The translations under genes were made by a program, and so were the position numbers. Under the pieces are notes generated by a model. It was not told where the DNA came from. It saw only the letters and a program-made list of their open reading frames with translations, and made no database searches. Below, one piece after another: positions 57,224 to 64,000 of a DNA stretch of 64,000 nucleotides; the stretch's first letter is position 1; each line of letters begins with the position of its first letter. The stretch is from assembly GCF_902143515.1 (NCBI RefSeq), contig NZ_CABFVD010000006.1:151989-215988 (forward strand), written 5' to 3'. Source of the DNA: Hathewaya massiliensis (GTDB taxonomy: Bacteria; Bacillota; Clostridia; Clostridiales; Clostridiaceae).

Positions 57224-57246
57224 TTTAACTCCTCCTAAATTTAATA

Positions 57247-57813
57247 TTATTTTTCTTTAAGGACATATTTTACTACCGAATCTATATCCACATAGTCTAT
57301 GCTCATAATATTTTGAATCATAAACCCTTGAAGAGCAGCTACTATTATGTTAGAGATAACTTCATAATCTAAATCTTTATTTTTAAATATCAATCTTAAT
57401 CCTTCTTTTATAATGGTTTTCCACTTTATATACTCTTCATTAATTTTTTTTCTTAAATCCTCATTATTAGTCATTGACTCTTGTACCAGGCAAAGATGCA
57501 ATCTTCCCTTTTCTTCTGACTTTAAAATTTCTTTGAACATCTTTTTAATCACTTCTACAGGTTCAGCTTTTCTATCTAACTTTTCAACAGTATTATTAAT
57601 ATTTTCCTCAATTTCATAAAAATATTGCCTAGCAATTTCATTTATAAGATCATTTTTAGAAGAAAAATAATAATAAAGAGTTCCCTTGCTTATACCAACT
57701 TCCCTAGCTATGTCCGAAAGACTCGTACTTTCAATACCCTTTTTTACTATGAGTCTCTTAGTTGCTTCTAAAATTTTATATTGATTACCTATATTATTAT
57801 CCTTATTATCCAA
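57247..57813 (-). CDS. TetR family transcriptional regulator
   Basis: A 188-residue regulator. The helix-turn-helix (about 20-50) contains TSLSDIAREVGISKGTLYYY, which is the TetR signature. The ligand domain is unassigned. The start is TTG 57813 with GGGGAG upstream. It is first in tetR-degV-AI-2E transporter and lies behind a strong promoter with tandem CCGA repeats, which suggests autoregulation. Fatty-acid-responsive control is a reasonable guess from the degV neighbour. Confidence 0.88.
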   Translation of the reverse strand: MDNKDNNIGNQYKILEATKRLIVKKGIESTSLSDIAREVGISKGTLYYYFSSKNDLINEIARQYFYEIEENINNTVEKLDRKAEPVEVIKKMFKEILKSEEKGRLHLCLVQESMTNNEDLRKKINEEYIKWKTIIKEGLRLIFKNKDLDYEVISNIIVAALQGFMIQNIMSIDYVDIDSVVKYVLKEK

Positions 57814-57840
57814 TTAAATACTCCCCTTTTTTCAATTCAT

Positions 57841-57893
57841 CCGACCGACCGACTTAACAATTTTAGTATAACAATGAAAAATATTGGTGTCAA
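57841..57893 (-). promoter_or_regulatory. tetR promoter with tandem CCGA operator
   Basis: On the minus strand TTGACA (57893-57888), 17 bases and TATACT (57870-57865) form a near-consensus promoter. Just downstream GTCGGTCGGTCGG (57853-57841) repeats GTCG three times, between the start point and ribosome site. Repeats of this kind are typical of TetR-family operators, and it stands out in AT-rich DNA. Confidence 0.7.
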
Positions 57894-57914
57894 TACAACT
57901 ATGAACATAAAAAC

Positions 57915-57957
57915 AAGGTGCAGTAAAGATTATTTTTGTCTATCTTTACTGCACCTT
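57915..57957 (-). terminator. Terminator downstream of the 65-residue gene
   Basis: A perfect 16 bp stem (57915-57930 with 57942-57957) with an 11-base loop. TTGTTTTTATG follows on the minus strand. Confidence 0.88.
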
Positions 57958-57999
57958 TATTATAACTATTATCTAATAACTACATGTAAAATCTAGCCT

Positions 58000-58197
58000 T
58001 TATAATAAAAATTCTACTGAAAAAATTTGTTCAGAGGAAACATCCTTTCCTAATATATTTATACTACCTTTAATCTCTTTATTGCTCATTAGGAATTGAA
58101 TTAATTTTAAATAATTAAGACTTTTAATAATTTTATCTGTTTCCTGCTGAGTAAAAACTCTTTTCTTACCATCCTTAAAATTTAAAGCTAATTTCAT
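58000..58197 (-). CDS. Hypothetical 65-residue protein
   Basis: A small charged protein, MKLALNFKDGKKRVF at the start, with no membrane segment and no cysteine. AAGGAG at good spacing and a strong terminator support it as a real gene. The first 25 residues have a beta-strand pattern followed by a helical middle. I do not recognise a family. It lies between the tetR promoter region and the divergent hydrolase gene. Confidence 0.65.
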   Translation of the reverse strand: MKLALNFKDGKKRVFTQQETDKIIKSLNYLKLIQFLMSNKEIKGSINILGKDVSSEQIFSVEFLL

Positions 58198-58300
58198 TTT
58201 GTGCTCCTTAATATTATTCTAATATATTATATGTATTCTTTCACATTTTGCTAGTATTTTAATATTATTAAAGTGTATCAATATATAAGGAATGTTAAAT

Positions 58301-59362
58301 TTGAAAATAGACTTTTTTTATGAAAGAGAAAAATTACCCTATACTAGTGGATTTATTCAAAAGGGGAAAAACTATCGTTGTAATTATATAAGGTTTAAAA
58401 GTTTATATAAAAACGCTAAAAAAGGTACTGAAACTGTAGAACTATATAATTTTCAGCCAAAATCTTCTGCTAGTGCTTCTGTTATGGTTATTCCGGGTCT
58501 TGGAACTAGAAATATTAAATTTTTACTATGGCTTGGTGCACATCTAGCCTCTTCTAATGTAAGCTGTAATGTTCTTATTCTTCCTGGAAATTATACACGT
58601 GTAGAGGAGGGTTCTGTAAGCGGAAAAACCTATGTTTACCCCGATGTGAATATTATGTACAATTCTTGGCAACATGCTGTTGTAGATATTAGAACCTCCA
58701 TAGACTTTCTAGAAGATAAAAACCTTTGGGAAGAAAAAAATTGTATGCTAGGATATTGTCTCGGTGGTATGCTATCTTCAATGGTAACCTCTTTAGACCC
58801 TAGAATAAATGAAACTATGTTTTTAAATACCGGCGGCTACTTTCCTAAAATAATTCATGAATCCACTGTTGGAAACTTTGCTAGAAAAATGTTTAAAAAA
58901 GGTTATGAAACAGATTATTTCTTACATGATAAAAATAAATTATATGAAATCTATGATAGGGATTTATCCATAGTTAAAAATATGGATTTAGAAGAACTTA
59001 TAAACTCTAATGAAATTCATCCTCTATTTAAAATTGATCCCCTATCCTATGCACATTTTTTAGATAAAAAAAAGGTTACTTTTATAGATGCAATTTATGA
59101 TGAAACTCTACCTATAACCAGTAGAAGTCTACTCTTTAAAGAGTTAAAGGGTTCCACAAGATATCTACTACCTGCAACCCATGGATTGCTCCTGCCCTTT
59201 GAATTTTTTATAGCTCAGTATATAATGTTAAAGTTAAATATAAAAGAAGTTAAGGACTTAAAAATGTTTATTCCTAATAAATTAATTCCTGATAAGCTAA
59301 TTCCAAAGGATTTTAAAATTCCTTTAGTCTCTGATGTGCTTCAATATTTTACAAATGAATAA
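58301..59362 (+). CDS. Alpha/beta hydrolase with PhaC-like cysteine nucleophile
   Basis: An alpha/beta hydrolase of 353 residues from TTG 58301, with AAGGA nine bases upstream; the ATG at 58292 directly abuts AAGGA and is less likely. VIPGLGTRN lies near residue 66 (oxyanion hole). The nucleophile elbow is GYCLGG with Cys in place of Ser (Cys153 from the TTG), as in the G-x-C-x-G box of PHA synthases and dienelactone hydrolases. D267 or D263 and His294 (PATHGLLLP) can complete the triad. The length is shorter than PhaC. The substrate is unknown. The adjacent downstream gene is an ABC-F ATPase. Confidence 0.75.
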   Translation: MKIDFFYEREKLPYTSGFIQKGKNYRCNYIRFKSLYKNAKKGTETVELYNFQPKSSASASVMVIPGLGTRNIKFLLWLGAHLASSNVSCNVLILPGNYTRVEEGSVSGKTYVYPDVNIMYNSWQHAVVDIRTSIDFLEDKNLWEEKNCMLGYCLGGMLSSMVTSLDPRINETMFLNTGGYFPKIIHESTVGNFARKMFKKGYETDYFLHDKNKLYEIYDRDLSIVKNMDLEELINSNEIHPLFKIDPLSYAHFLDKKKVTFIDAIYDETLPITSRSLLFKELKGSTRYLLPATHGLLLPFEFFIAQYIMLKLNIKEVKDLKMFIPNKLIPDKLIPKDFKIPLVSDVLQYFTNE

Positions 59363-59434
59363 AATATATTATTTTTCCTTAAAATACAGTACAATATACA
59401 TGGTAAACAAATTTATTAGAAGAGGATGATTTAA

Positions 59435-61360
59435 ATGAATCTGATTTCAATGGAAAACCTAAGTAAAAGCTATAGTGAGAAAATTCTCTTCCATAATATC
59501 TCTTTAGGCATTAATGAAGGCGATAAAATAGGGGTTATAGGTATAAATGGAACAGGAAAGTCTACCTTACTTAAGGTTATTTCTGGTGTAGAGTCCTATG
59601 ATGAAGGAAATATAATAAAAAACAATAAAGTTCATATAGAATATCTAGAACAAAACCCTGAATTCGATGAAAACTCCACTGTACTAGAGGAAGTTTTTAA
59701 TGGAAATTCTCCTATAATGGTTACTCTTAGAGAATATGAAAGTGCCTTAGATATGGCTAAGGAAAATCCAGAAAATATAGATATTCAAAATAGAATAATT
59801 TCTCTTTCATCAAAAATAGATGCTTTAAATGCTTGGAATATAGAAAGCACAGCTAAAACTATATTAAATAAACTTGGCATTACAAAATTAAATAGCAAAA
59901 TTAACACCCTATCAGGAGGACAGAAAAAGAGAGTGGCCCTTGCAAGAACTCTAATTACCCCTTCTGAACTATTGATTTTAGACGAGCCTACAAACCATAT
60001 GGATAATGAAACCATAGCTTGGCTTGAAGAATTTTTAAATCATAGAAAAGGTGCCCTTCTTATGATTACCCACGATAGATACTTTTTAGATAGAGTATCA
60101 AATAAAATCATAGAACTAGACCATGGGAATTTATATTGTTATGAAGGAAATTTTAGTGTATTTTTAGAAAAGAAAATAGAAAGAGAAGCTCTAGAAGCAT
60201 CTATGGAAGATAAACGTCAAAACCTTTTAAGATATGAACTTGCTTGGATAAAAAGAGGCGCCAAAGCTAGAACTACAAAACAAAAGGCAAGAATTCAAAG
60301 ATTTGAAGACTTATCATCACAAGATGCTCCAGTAAAATCAAGTGATGTAAATATATCCACAGCTCATAGTAGGCTTGGGAAAAAGATAATAGAACTTGAA
60401 AACATAACTAAAAACTTTAAAGATAAAAAAATTATAGAAGACTTCTCTTATATCATGGTTAAAGAAGATAGGATAGGCATCATTGGAGAAAATGGCATAG
60501 GTAAGTCCACTCTAATGAACTTAATTAGTGGAAATTCAACTTTAGATAATGGTTCTATAGAAATAGGTGAAACAGTTAAAATAGGATACTTTTCTCAAAG
60601 TAATTATGATTTAAAAGAAAACCTAAGAGTAATAGAATATATTAAGGAAACCGCGGAATTTGTAGAAACTTCTGATGGAGAAAAAATAAGTGCATCACAA
60701 ATGCTTGAAAGATTTTTATTTACACCAGAAGCACAATGGACACCTATTAATAAACTATCCGGTGGGGAAAAAAGAAGATTATACTTATTAAAAGTTCTAA
60801 TGGAAGCTCCTAATGTACTCTTACTAGATGAACCTACTAATGATTTAGATATATCAACCTTGCAAATATTAGAAGAGTATATAGAAAACTTCAATGGACC
60901 TATAATGGTAGTATCCCACGATAGATACTTCTTAGATAAAATAGCAAATAAAATTTTTTCCTTTGAAGGAAATGGTGAAATTTTAGAGCATACTGGAAAT
61001 TATTCTGACTTTATTAACTTTAAGAAGAACTTATCCACAGAAAATACTGAAAACTTAGAAACTAAAAAGAAAACTGTGGATAAACCTATGGATAAAAACC
61101 TTGAAAAGACAAATAAAACCTTAAAATTCTCCTATAAAGAACAAAGAGAATATGAAGAAATTGAAAGTGTTATAGCATCTATAGAACAAAATTTAGAATC
61201 TATACAATCTGACATAGCAAATAATAGTACTAACTATTCAAAACTTCAAGAACTTCTTCAACTAGAATCTGAAACAGAAGAACTATTGAATGAAAAAATG
61301 GAGCGTTGGGAATACTTAAGCGAAATTGCAGAAAAAATAGAGCTGTCTAAGAAAAATTAA
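59435..61360 (+). CDS. ABC-F family ATPase (Uup/YdiF type)
   Basis: A 641-residue soluble protein with two ABC modules and no membrane domain: Walker A GINGTGKSTLLKV near residue 36 and GENGIGKSTLMNL near 355, with LSGGQKKRVALART and LSGGEKRRLYLLK signatures. The C-terminal region (about 560-640) is coiled coil, as in Uup. ABC-F proteins act on the ribosome or in translation quality control. An antibiotic-resistance role cannot be assigned. The ATG follows AGAGGATG; a strong terminator lies 30 bp downstream. Confidence 0.9.
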   Translation: MNLISMENLSKSYSEKILFHNISLGINEGDKIGVIGINGTGKSTLLKVISGVESYDEGNIIKNNKVHIEYLEQNPEFDENSTVLEEVFNGNSPIMVTLREYESALDMAKENPENIDIQNRIISLSSKIDALNAWNIESTAKTILNKLGITKLNSKINTLSGGQKKRVALARTLITPSELLILDEPTNHMDNETIAWLEEFLNHRKGALLMITHDRYFLDRVSNKIIELDHGNLYCYEGNFSVFLEKKIEREALEASMEDKRQNLLRYELAWIKRGAKARTTKQKARIQRFEDLSSQDAPVKSSDVNISTAHSRLGKKIIELENITKNFKDKKIIEDFSYIMVKEDRIGIIGENGIGKSTLMNLISGNSTLDNGSIEIGETVKIGYFSQSNYDLKENLRVIEYIKETAEFVETSDGEKISASQMLERFLFTPEAQWTPINKLSGGEKRRLYLLKVLMEAPNVLLLDEPTNDLDISTLQILEEYIENFNGPIMVVSHDRYFLDKIANKIFSFEGNGEILEHTGNYSDFINFKKNLSTENTENLETKKKTVDKPMDKNLEKTNKTLKFSYKEQREYEEIESVIASIEQNLESIQSDIANNSTNYSKLQELLQLESETEELLNEKMERWEYLSEIAEKIELSKKN

Positions 61361-61387
61361 AAAAACTTAGGTAAAGAACTAGATGAA

Positions 61388-61434
61388 AAAAACTGTGTAG
61401 CTATGGAAATAATTTTTATAGCTACACAGTTTTT
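61388..61434 (+). terminator. Terminator downstream of the ABC-F gene
   Basis: A perfect 17 bp stem AAAAACTGTGTAGCTAT (61388-61404 with 61418-61434), loop of 13, with T-runs at its end. Confidence 0.9.
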
Positions 61435-61526
61435 ATTACTAATAAATTTATAAGTTTCAGAAGGATCTTCTCCTATCACTAAAACCTAGAAATATTAACA
61501 TTAAAATATCTTCTTGCAATAAAACT

Positions 61527-62513
61527 CTAGATATATCCATATACTCCTCTCACGGAAACTTCCCCTGAGATTATTTTTTCTGTTTCTCCATTGTTGTTTT
61601 CTACTATTAAAGCTCCATCTTCACCTATATCTAAGGCTTTTACCCTTCGTTTTTTGCCTTTTTCTATTATATCTACTTCATTTCCTAGAAGTACTGAGTT
61701 TTCTCTGCAAACTTTTATACAGTTAGTTATAGATTGTTTTTCTATAAATTCTTCATAATACTTTTCAAAATTATTTACTATGCGGGCCACTAATTCTTTT
61801 CTATTAAACTCCATATTAAATTCTGCTTTTAAGGATGTCCCTATATTTATTAATTCTTCTGGAAACTCTTTTTGATCTATGTTTACGTTTATTCCTATGC
61901 CCATTACTATATAATTTATTAAGTTAAGTTCTGCACTCATTTCTGTTAGGATTCCACAAAGCTTTTTATTGTTTAAAATTATATCATTGGGCCACTTTAT
62001 CTTTGTATCTATTCCTATTTCTTTTAAGGCTGAGTTTACAGCTGCTGCTCCAAGTAGGGTTATTTTAGATACGGAAAAGGGGTCTATTTCTGGTCTTAAT
62101 ATTATAGACATCCATATGCCTTTTCCCTTTGGCGAAACCCATGTCCTTCCCAGTCTTCCTTTTCCCTTATTTTGAAATTCGCTTATTATTACAGTACCAT
62201 CTTTAGCCCCTTCACTTGCAAGTTCTTTTCCCTTAGTGTTAGTTGAATCTGTCTCTTCAAAATGAATTATTTCTCTTCCAATATATTTAGTGTTTAAATA
62301 AGGTCTTATTTCAGCATAAGTTAATGTATCTGGTGAAGTTAAAATTCTATATCCCTTTCTAGATGCAGATTCTATTTCATAGCCTTCTTCTTTTAGGATA
62401 TTTATATACTTCCATATAGCTGCCCTACTAACACCGAAATGTCTACTTATATCTTCTCCTGATATAAATTCATTCTTACTTTCTTTTAAAAGCTTAAGAA
62501 TCTCTTCCTTCAT
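61527..62513 (-). CDS. birA: Biotin-protein ligase / biotin operon repressor
   Basis: Bifunctional BirA of 328 residues. An N-terminal winged helix (about 5-60, GEDISRHFGVSRAAIWKYI) binds DNA; the ligase domain has QNKGKGRLGRTWVS near 115, where the usual GRGRxGR is GKGRLGR, then KWPNDIILNNKKLCGIL near 175. The C-terminal SH3-like domain ends the protein. It attaches biotin to carboxylase subunits and, with the winged helix, represses biotin genes. No bio genes are nearby. Confidence 0.94.
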   Translation of the reverse strand: MKEEILKLLKESKNEFISGEDISRHFGVSRAAIWKYINILKEEGYEIESASRKGYRILTSPDTLTYAEIRPYLNTKYIGREIIHFEETDSTNTKGKELASEGAKDGTVIISEFQNKGKGRLGRTWVSPKGKGIWMSIILRPEIDPFSVSKITLLGAAAVNSALKEIGIDTKIKWPNDIILNNKKLCGILTEMSAELNLINYIVMGIGINVNIDQKEFPEELINIGTSLKAEFNMEFNRKELVARIVNNFEKYYEEFIEKQSITNCIKVCRENSVLLGNEVDIIEKGKKRRVKALDIGEDGALIVENNNGETEKIISGEVSVRGVYGYI

Positions 62514-62645
62514 ATGTGCATTCCTTTCTTTTATATCAAGTGGTATATGCCACTCAATACTGAATTTATAATATTTTATACTATGGATTATACTGTTTTA
62601 ATAGTTATTAATAGTGTTACTCTTAATGTAATAATAAACTACCCT

Positions 62646-62668
62646 CACTTAATTCCTTTAATTAAGTG
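62646..62668. repeat. Perfect 9 bp inverted repeat upstream of birA
   Basis: CACTTAATT (62646-62654) and AATTAAGTG (62660-62668) flank five bases. On the plus strand TTTTC follows. It may be a weak terminator or an operator between the dipeptidase gene and birA. Confidence 0.4.
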
Positions 62669-62749
62669 TTTTCATTGTCAATACTACTCTTATAGCAAGT
62701 TTACTACTTTCAAAGGATTAGTAAGTTTTTGTAAATCTTTTCTTTTACT

Positions 62750-63703
62750 TTATTTTAGCACTTCTTTAATAACTCTCTCAGCATTTTTATACCATATCTT
62801 TTCTATTTCAGTTTCCTTAAATCCATTTTTCTCTAAGGCATATAGAAGTTTATCCATTTCACCTATATTAGTTATTTCTACTTCTCCACCTATACCATCA
62901 AAATCCGTTCCCATTGCCATTACATCAATTCCACCTACATTTTTAATGTATTTTAGATGTTCTACCATATACTCTATTTTACCTACCCAACTTTTATTAA
63001 GAAAACCTGGGCAAAAATTTAGTCCCATAATTCCACCTTTATTTGCTAAGGCTTTTATCATTTCATCTGTTAAATTACGTGGATGATTTGTAACTCTCCT
63101 ACTATTGGAATGTGATGCCACAAAAGGTTTCTTAGAATATTTAATTACATCCCAAAATCCTCCATCTGAAAGGTGAGATGTATCTACTAGTATACCCAAT
63201 TCATTCATTGCTTCTACAGTTTCTATGCCTTTTTCTTTTAAGCCTTTATTCATAAATTCCGCTTTACAGTTAGGAAATCCTAAGGAGTTTTCAAAATTCC
63301 AAGTTAAGGTTATAAGTCTTACCCCCTCTTCATAGAAAAATTTTAAATTATCTAAGTTTCCTTCTAGAGCTTCCCCCTCTTCTATGGTTAAGAAAGCTGA
63401 AATTTTTCCACTATTAAAATTCTCTTCAAGCTCTTTATAATTTCTCACTAGTGCTATGGAATTTTTATTATGCTCCATTTCTTCTTTAAAAACTCTAAGA
63501 AGCTCATTACAATAGTTAAACGGACTTATTTCTTTTTTATATATTTCACTTAACTCTATAAAAAGGGCAAAAAATTGTGCTTTTGAATGAGCTTTTTTTA
63601 ATTTTTCTAGGTCTACATGGAAATCATTCTTTATTAATTTGGCACTTCCATTGCTTTCATATAATTTTAATACAGTGTCACAATGCATATCTATTAAATT
63701 CAT
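62750..63703 (-). CDS. Membrane dipeptidase-type (M19) zinc peptidase
   Basis: A 317-residue peptidase M19 protein. MHCDTVLKLY near residue 6 has the metal-binding His-x-Asp; GEALEGN near 105, ASHSNSRRVTNHPRN near 190 and GTDFDGIGG near 265 are the other conserved segments. It has no signal peptide, so it probably acts in the cytoplasm. The family cleaves dipeptides, including D-amino-acid ones. ATG 63703 follows GAGGATG. Confidence 0.92.
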   Translation of the reverse strand: MNLIDMHCDTVLKLYESNGSAKLIKNDFHVDLEKLKKAHSKAQFFALFIELSEIYKKEISPFNYCNELLRVFKEEMEHNKNSIALVRNYKELEENFNSGKISAFLTIEEGEALEGNLDNLKFFYEEGVRLITLTWNFENSLGFPNCKAEFMNKGLKEKGIETVEAMNELGILVDTSHLSDGGFWDVIKYSKKPFVASHSNSRRVTNHPRNLTDEMIKALANKGGIMGLNFCPGFLNKSWVGKIEYMVEHLKYIKNVGGIDVMAMGTDFDGIGGEVEITNIGEMDKLLYALEKNGFKETEIEKIWYKNAERVIKEVLK

Positions 63704-63895
63704 AAGATCACATCCTCAATATATTATATACAAGATTTTAAACCTCTTGTTATAGCTATTCTATTTGTATTTTATTTATATTATATTACAAATCACTAGT
63801 GTTTAATTTTTAGAAAATATTTTCATTGACATTTGTATTATAATCATTCTTTATAGTAAAATTCTTAAATTAAGCTAATATAGAATAATATTCCT

Positions 63896-64000
63896 ATAAC
63901 AAAGGGCAGACTTGCCCGCATAGTGATAGCTTGTATGGAAGTATATGGTTTTATAGTTGCAGTTAGCCACCTAACCACTTCTCCCAAGAAAACAAGATAT
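63896..64000 (+). ncRNA. Possible structured RNA or leader, truncated at window end
   Basis: This short segment is GC-richer than its surroundings. GGGCA-GACT-TGCCC (63904-63917) forms a perfect 5 bp hairpin, and GTTAG-CCAC-CTAAC (63962-63975) another, with GGTT/AACC extending it. I recognise no named RNA family. The plus-strand frame from ATG 63935 has no ribosome site. It may be a small RNA or the 5' leader of a gene beyond the window. Confidence 0.3.

Noticed and set aside
62514..63086. A 190-codon plus-strand frame
   Set aside because: It runs antisense to the dipeptidase gene with no ribosome site and a composition that mirrors that gene. It is a shadow frame.
63935..64000. Plus-strand frame from ATG 63935 to the window end
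   Set aside because: There is no ribosome site upstream and only 22 codons are visible; the region looks more like structured RNA.

Overview
This 64 kb window is AT-rich chromosomal DNA from a low-GC Gram-positive anaerobe, most likely a spore-forming Clostridium-group species (Clostridiaceae). The evidence is the base composition, strong AGGAGG ribosome sites, AddAB rather than RecBCD, a reverse rubrerythrin, a GerS-like protein beside alr, a YtvI-type sporulation transporter family member, and the clostridial gene orders rapZ-yvcK-whiA, ftsEX-ctp-PDZ-uvrBA and alr-mazEF. I cannot name the species. Nearly all genes lie on the minus strand. Plus-strand genes are confined to 9.7-12.7 kb and 58.3-61.4 kb. 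No rRNA, tRNA, prophage, insertion sequence or CRISPR array was seen.

Layout. 1-8 kb: a truncated 23S rRNA uracil methyltransferase, then dnaE-pfkA-pyk, which couples replication with lower glycolysis. 8.3-12.7 kb: a nucleoside hydrolase, then plus-strand accessory genes: reverse rubrerythrin, a tiny cysteine-rich membrane-anchored protein, an AhpD-like protein and a split chromate transporter pair. 12.9-18.1 kb: PHP hydrolase, murB, rapZ, yvcK and whiA (envelope and division control). 18.3-20.9 kb: a YdjM-like membrane hydrolase followed by uvrC. 21-24.2 kb: an FHA protein, an FtsW/RodA glycosyltransferase and a class B penicillin-binding protein. 24.4-33.7 kb: ftsE-ftsX, a CtpB-type protease, a MinJ-like PDZ membrane protein and uvrB-uvrA. 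34-41 kb: a small membrane protein, lpdA, mazEF, alr, a GerS-like protein, the bifunctional NAD(P)HX repair enzyme and acpS. 41.2-45.3 kb: moxR-DUF58-DUF4129 and a small hypothetical gene. 45.5-57.9 kb: a small exporter, a short SSB, a YihY-family protein, addB-addA, and tetR-degV-AI-2E transporter. 58-63.7 kb: a 65-residue protein, a hydrolase with a PhaC-like cysteine nucleophile, an ABC-F ATPase, birA and an M19 dipeptidase. The last 100 bases look structured and are cut off.

How the parts connect. Nucleotide-excision repair is complete here (uvrA, uvrB, uvrC). A perfect LexA-type box sits just downstream of the uvrB promoter, and a one-mismatch box precedes the YdjM-like/uvrC pair, so both units may be SOS-controlled. 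AddAB adds double-strand-break processing. Envelope growth and division are represented by MurB, RapZ, YvcK, WhiA, FHA, FtsW, PBP, FtsEX, Ctp and the PDZ protein.

Most of the window is ordinary core genome. I found no convincing new multigene system. The points that most deserve a second look are a two-copy 107-115 bp palindromic repeat, a 45 bp near-perfect palindrome over the lpdA promoter, the TgpA-like membrane protein that lacks its transglutaminase core, the PhaC-like hydrolase, the cysteine-rich microprotein, the 41 bp mazEF overlap, and a family of related hairpins around the degV/addB region.
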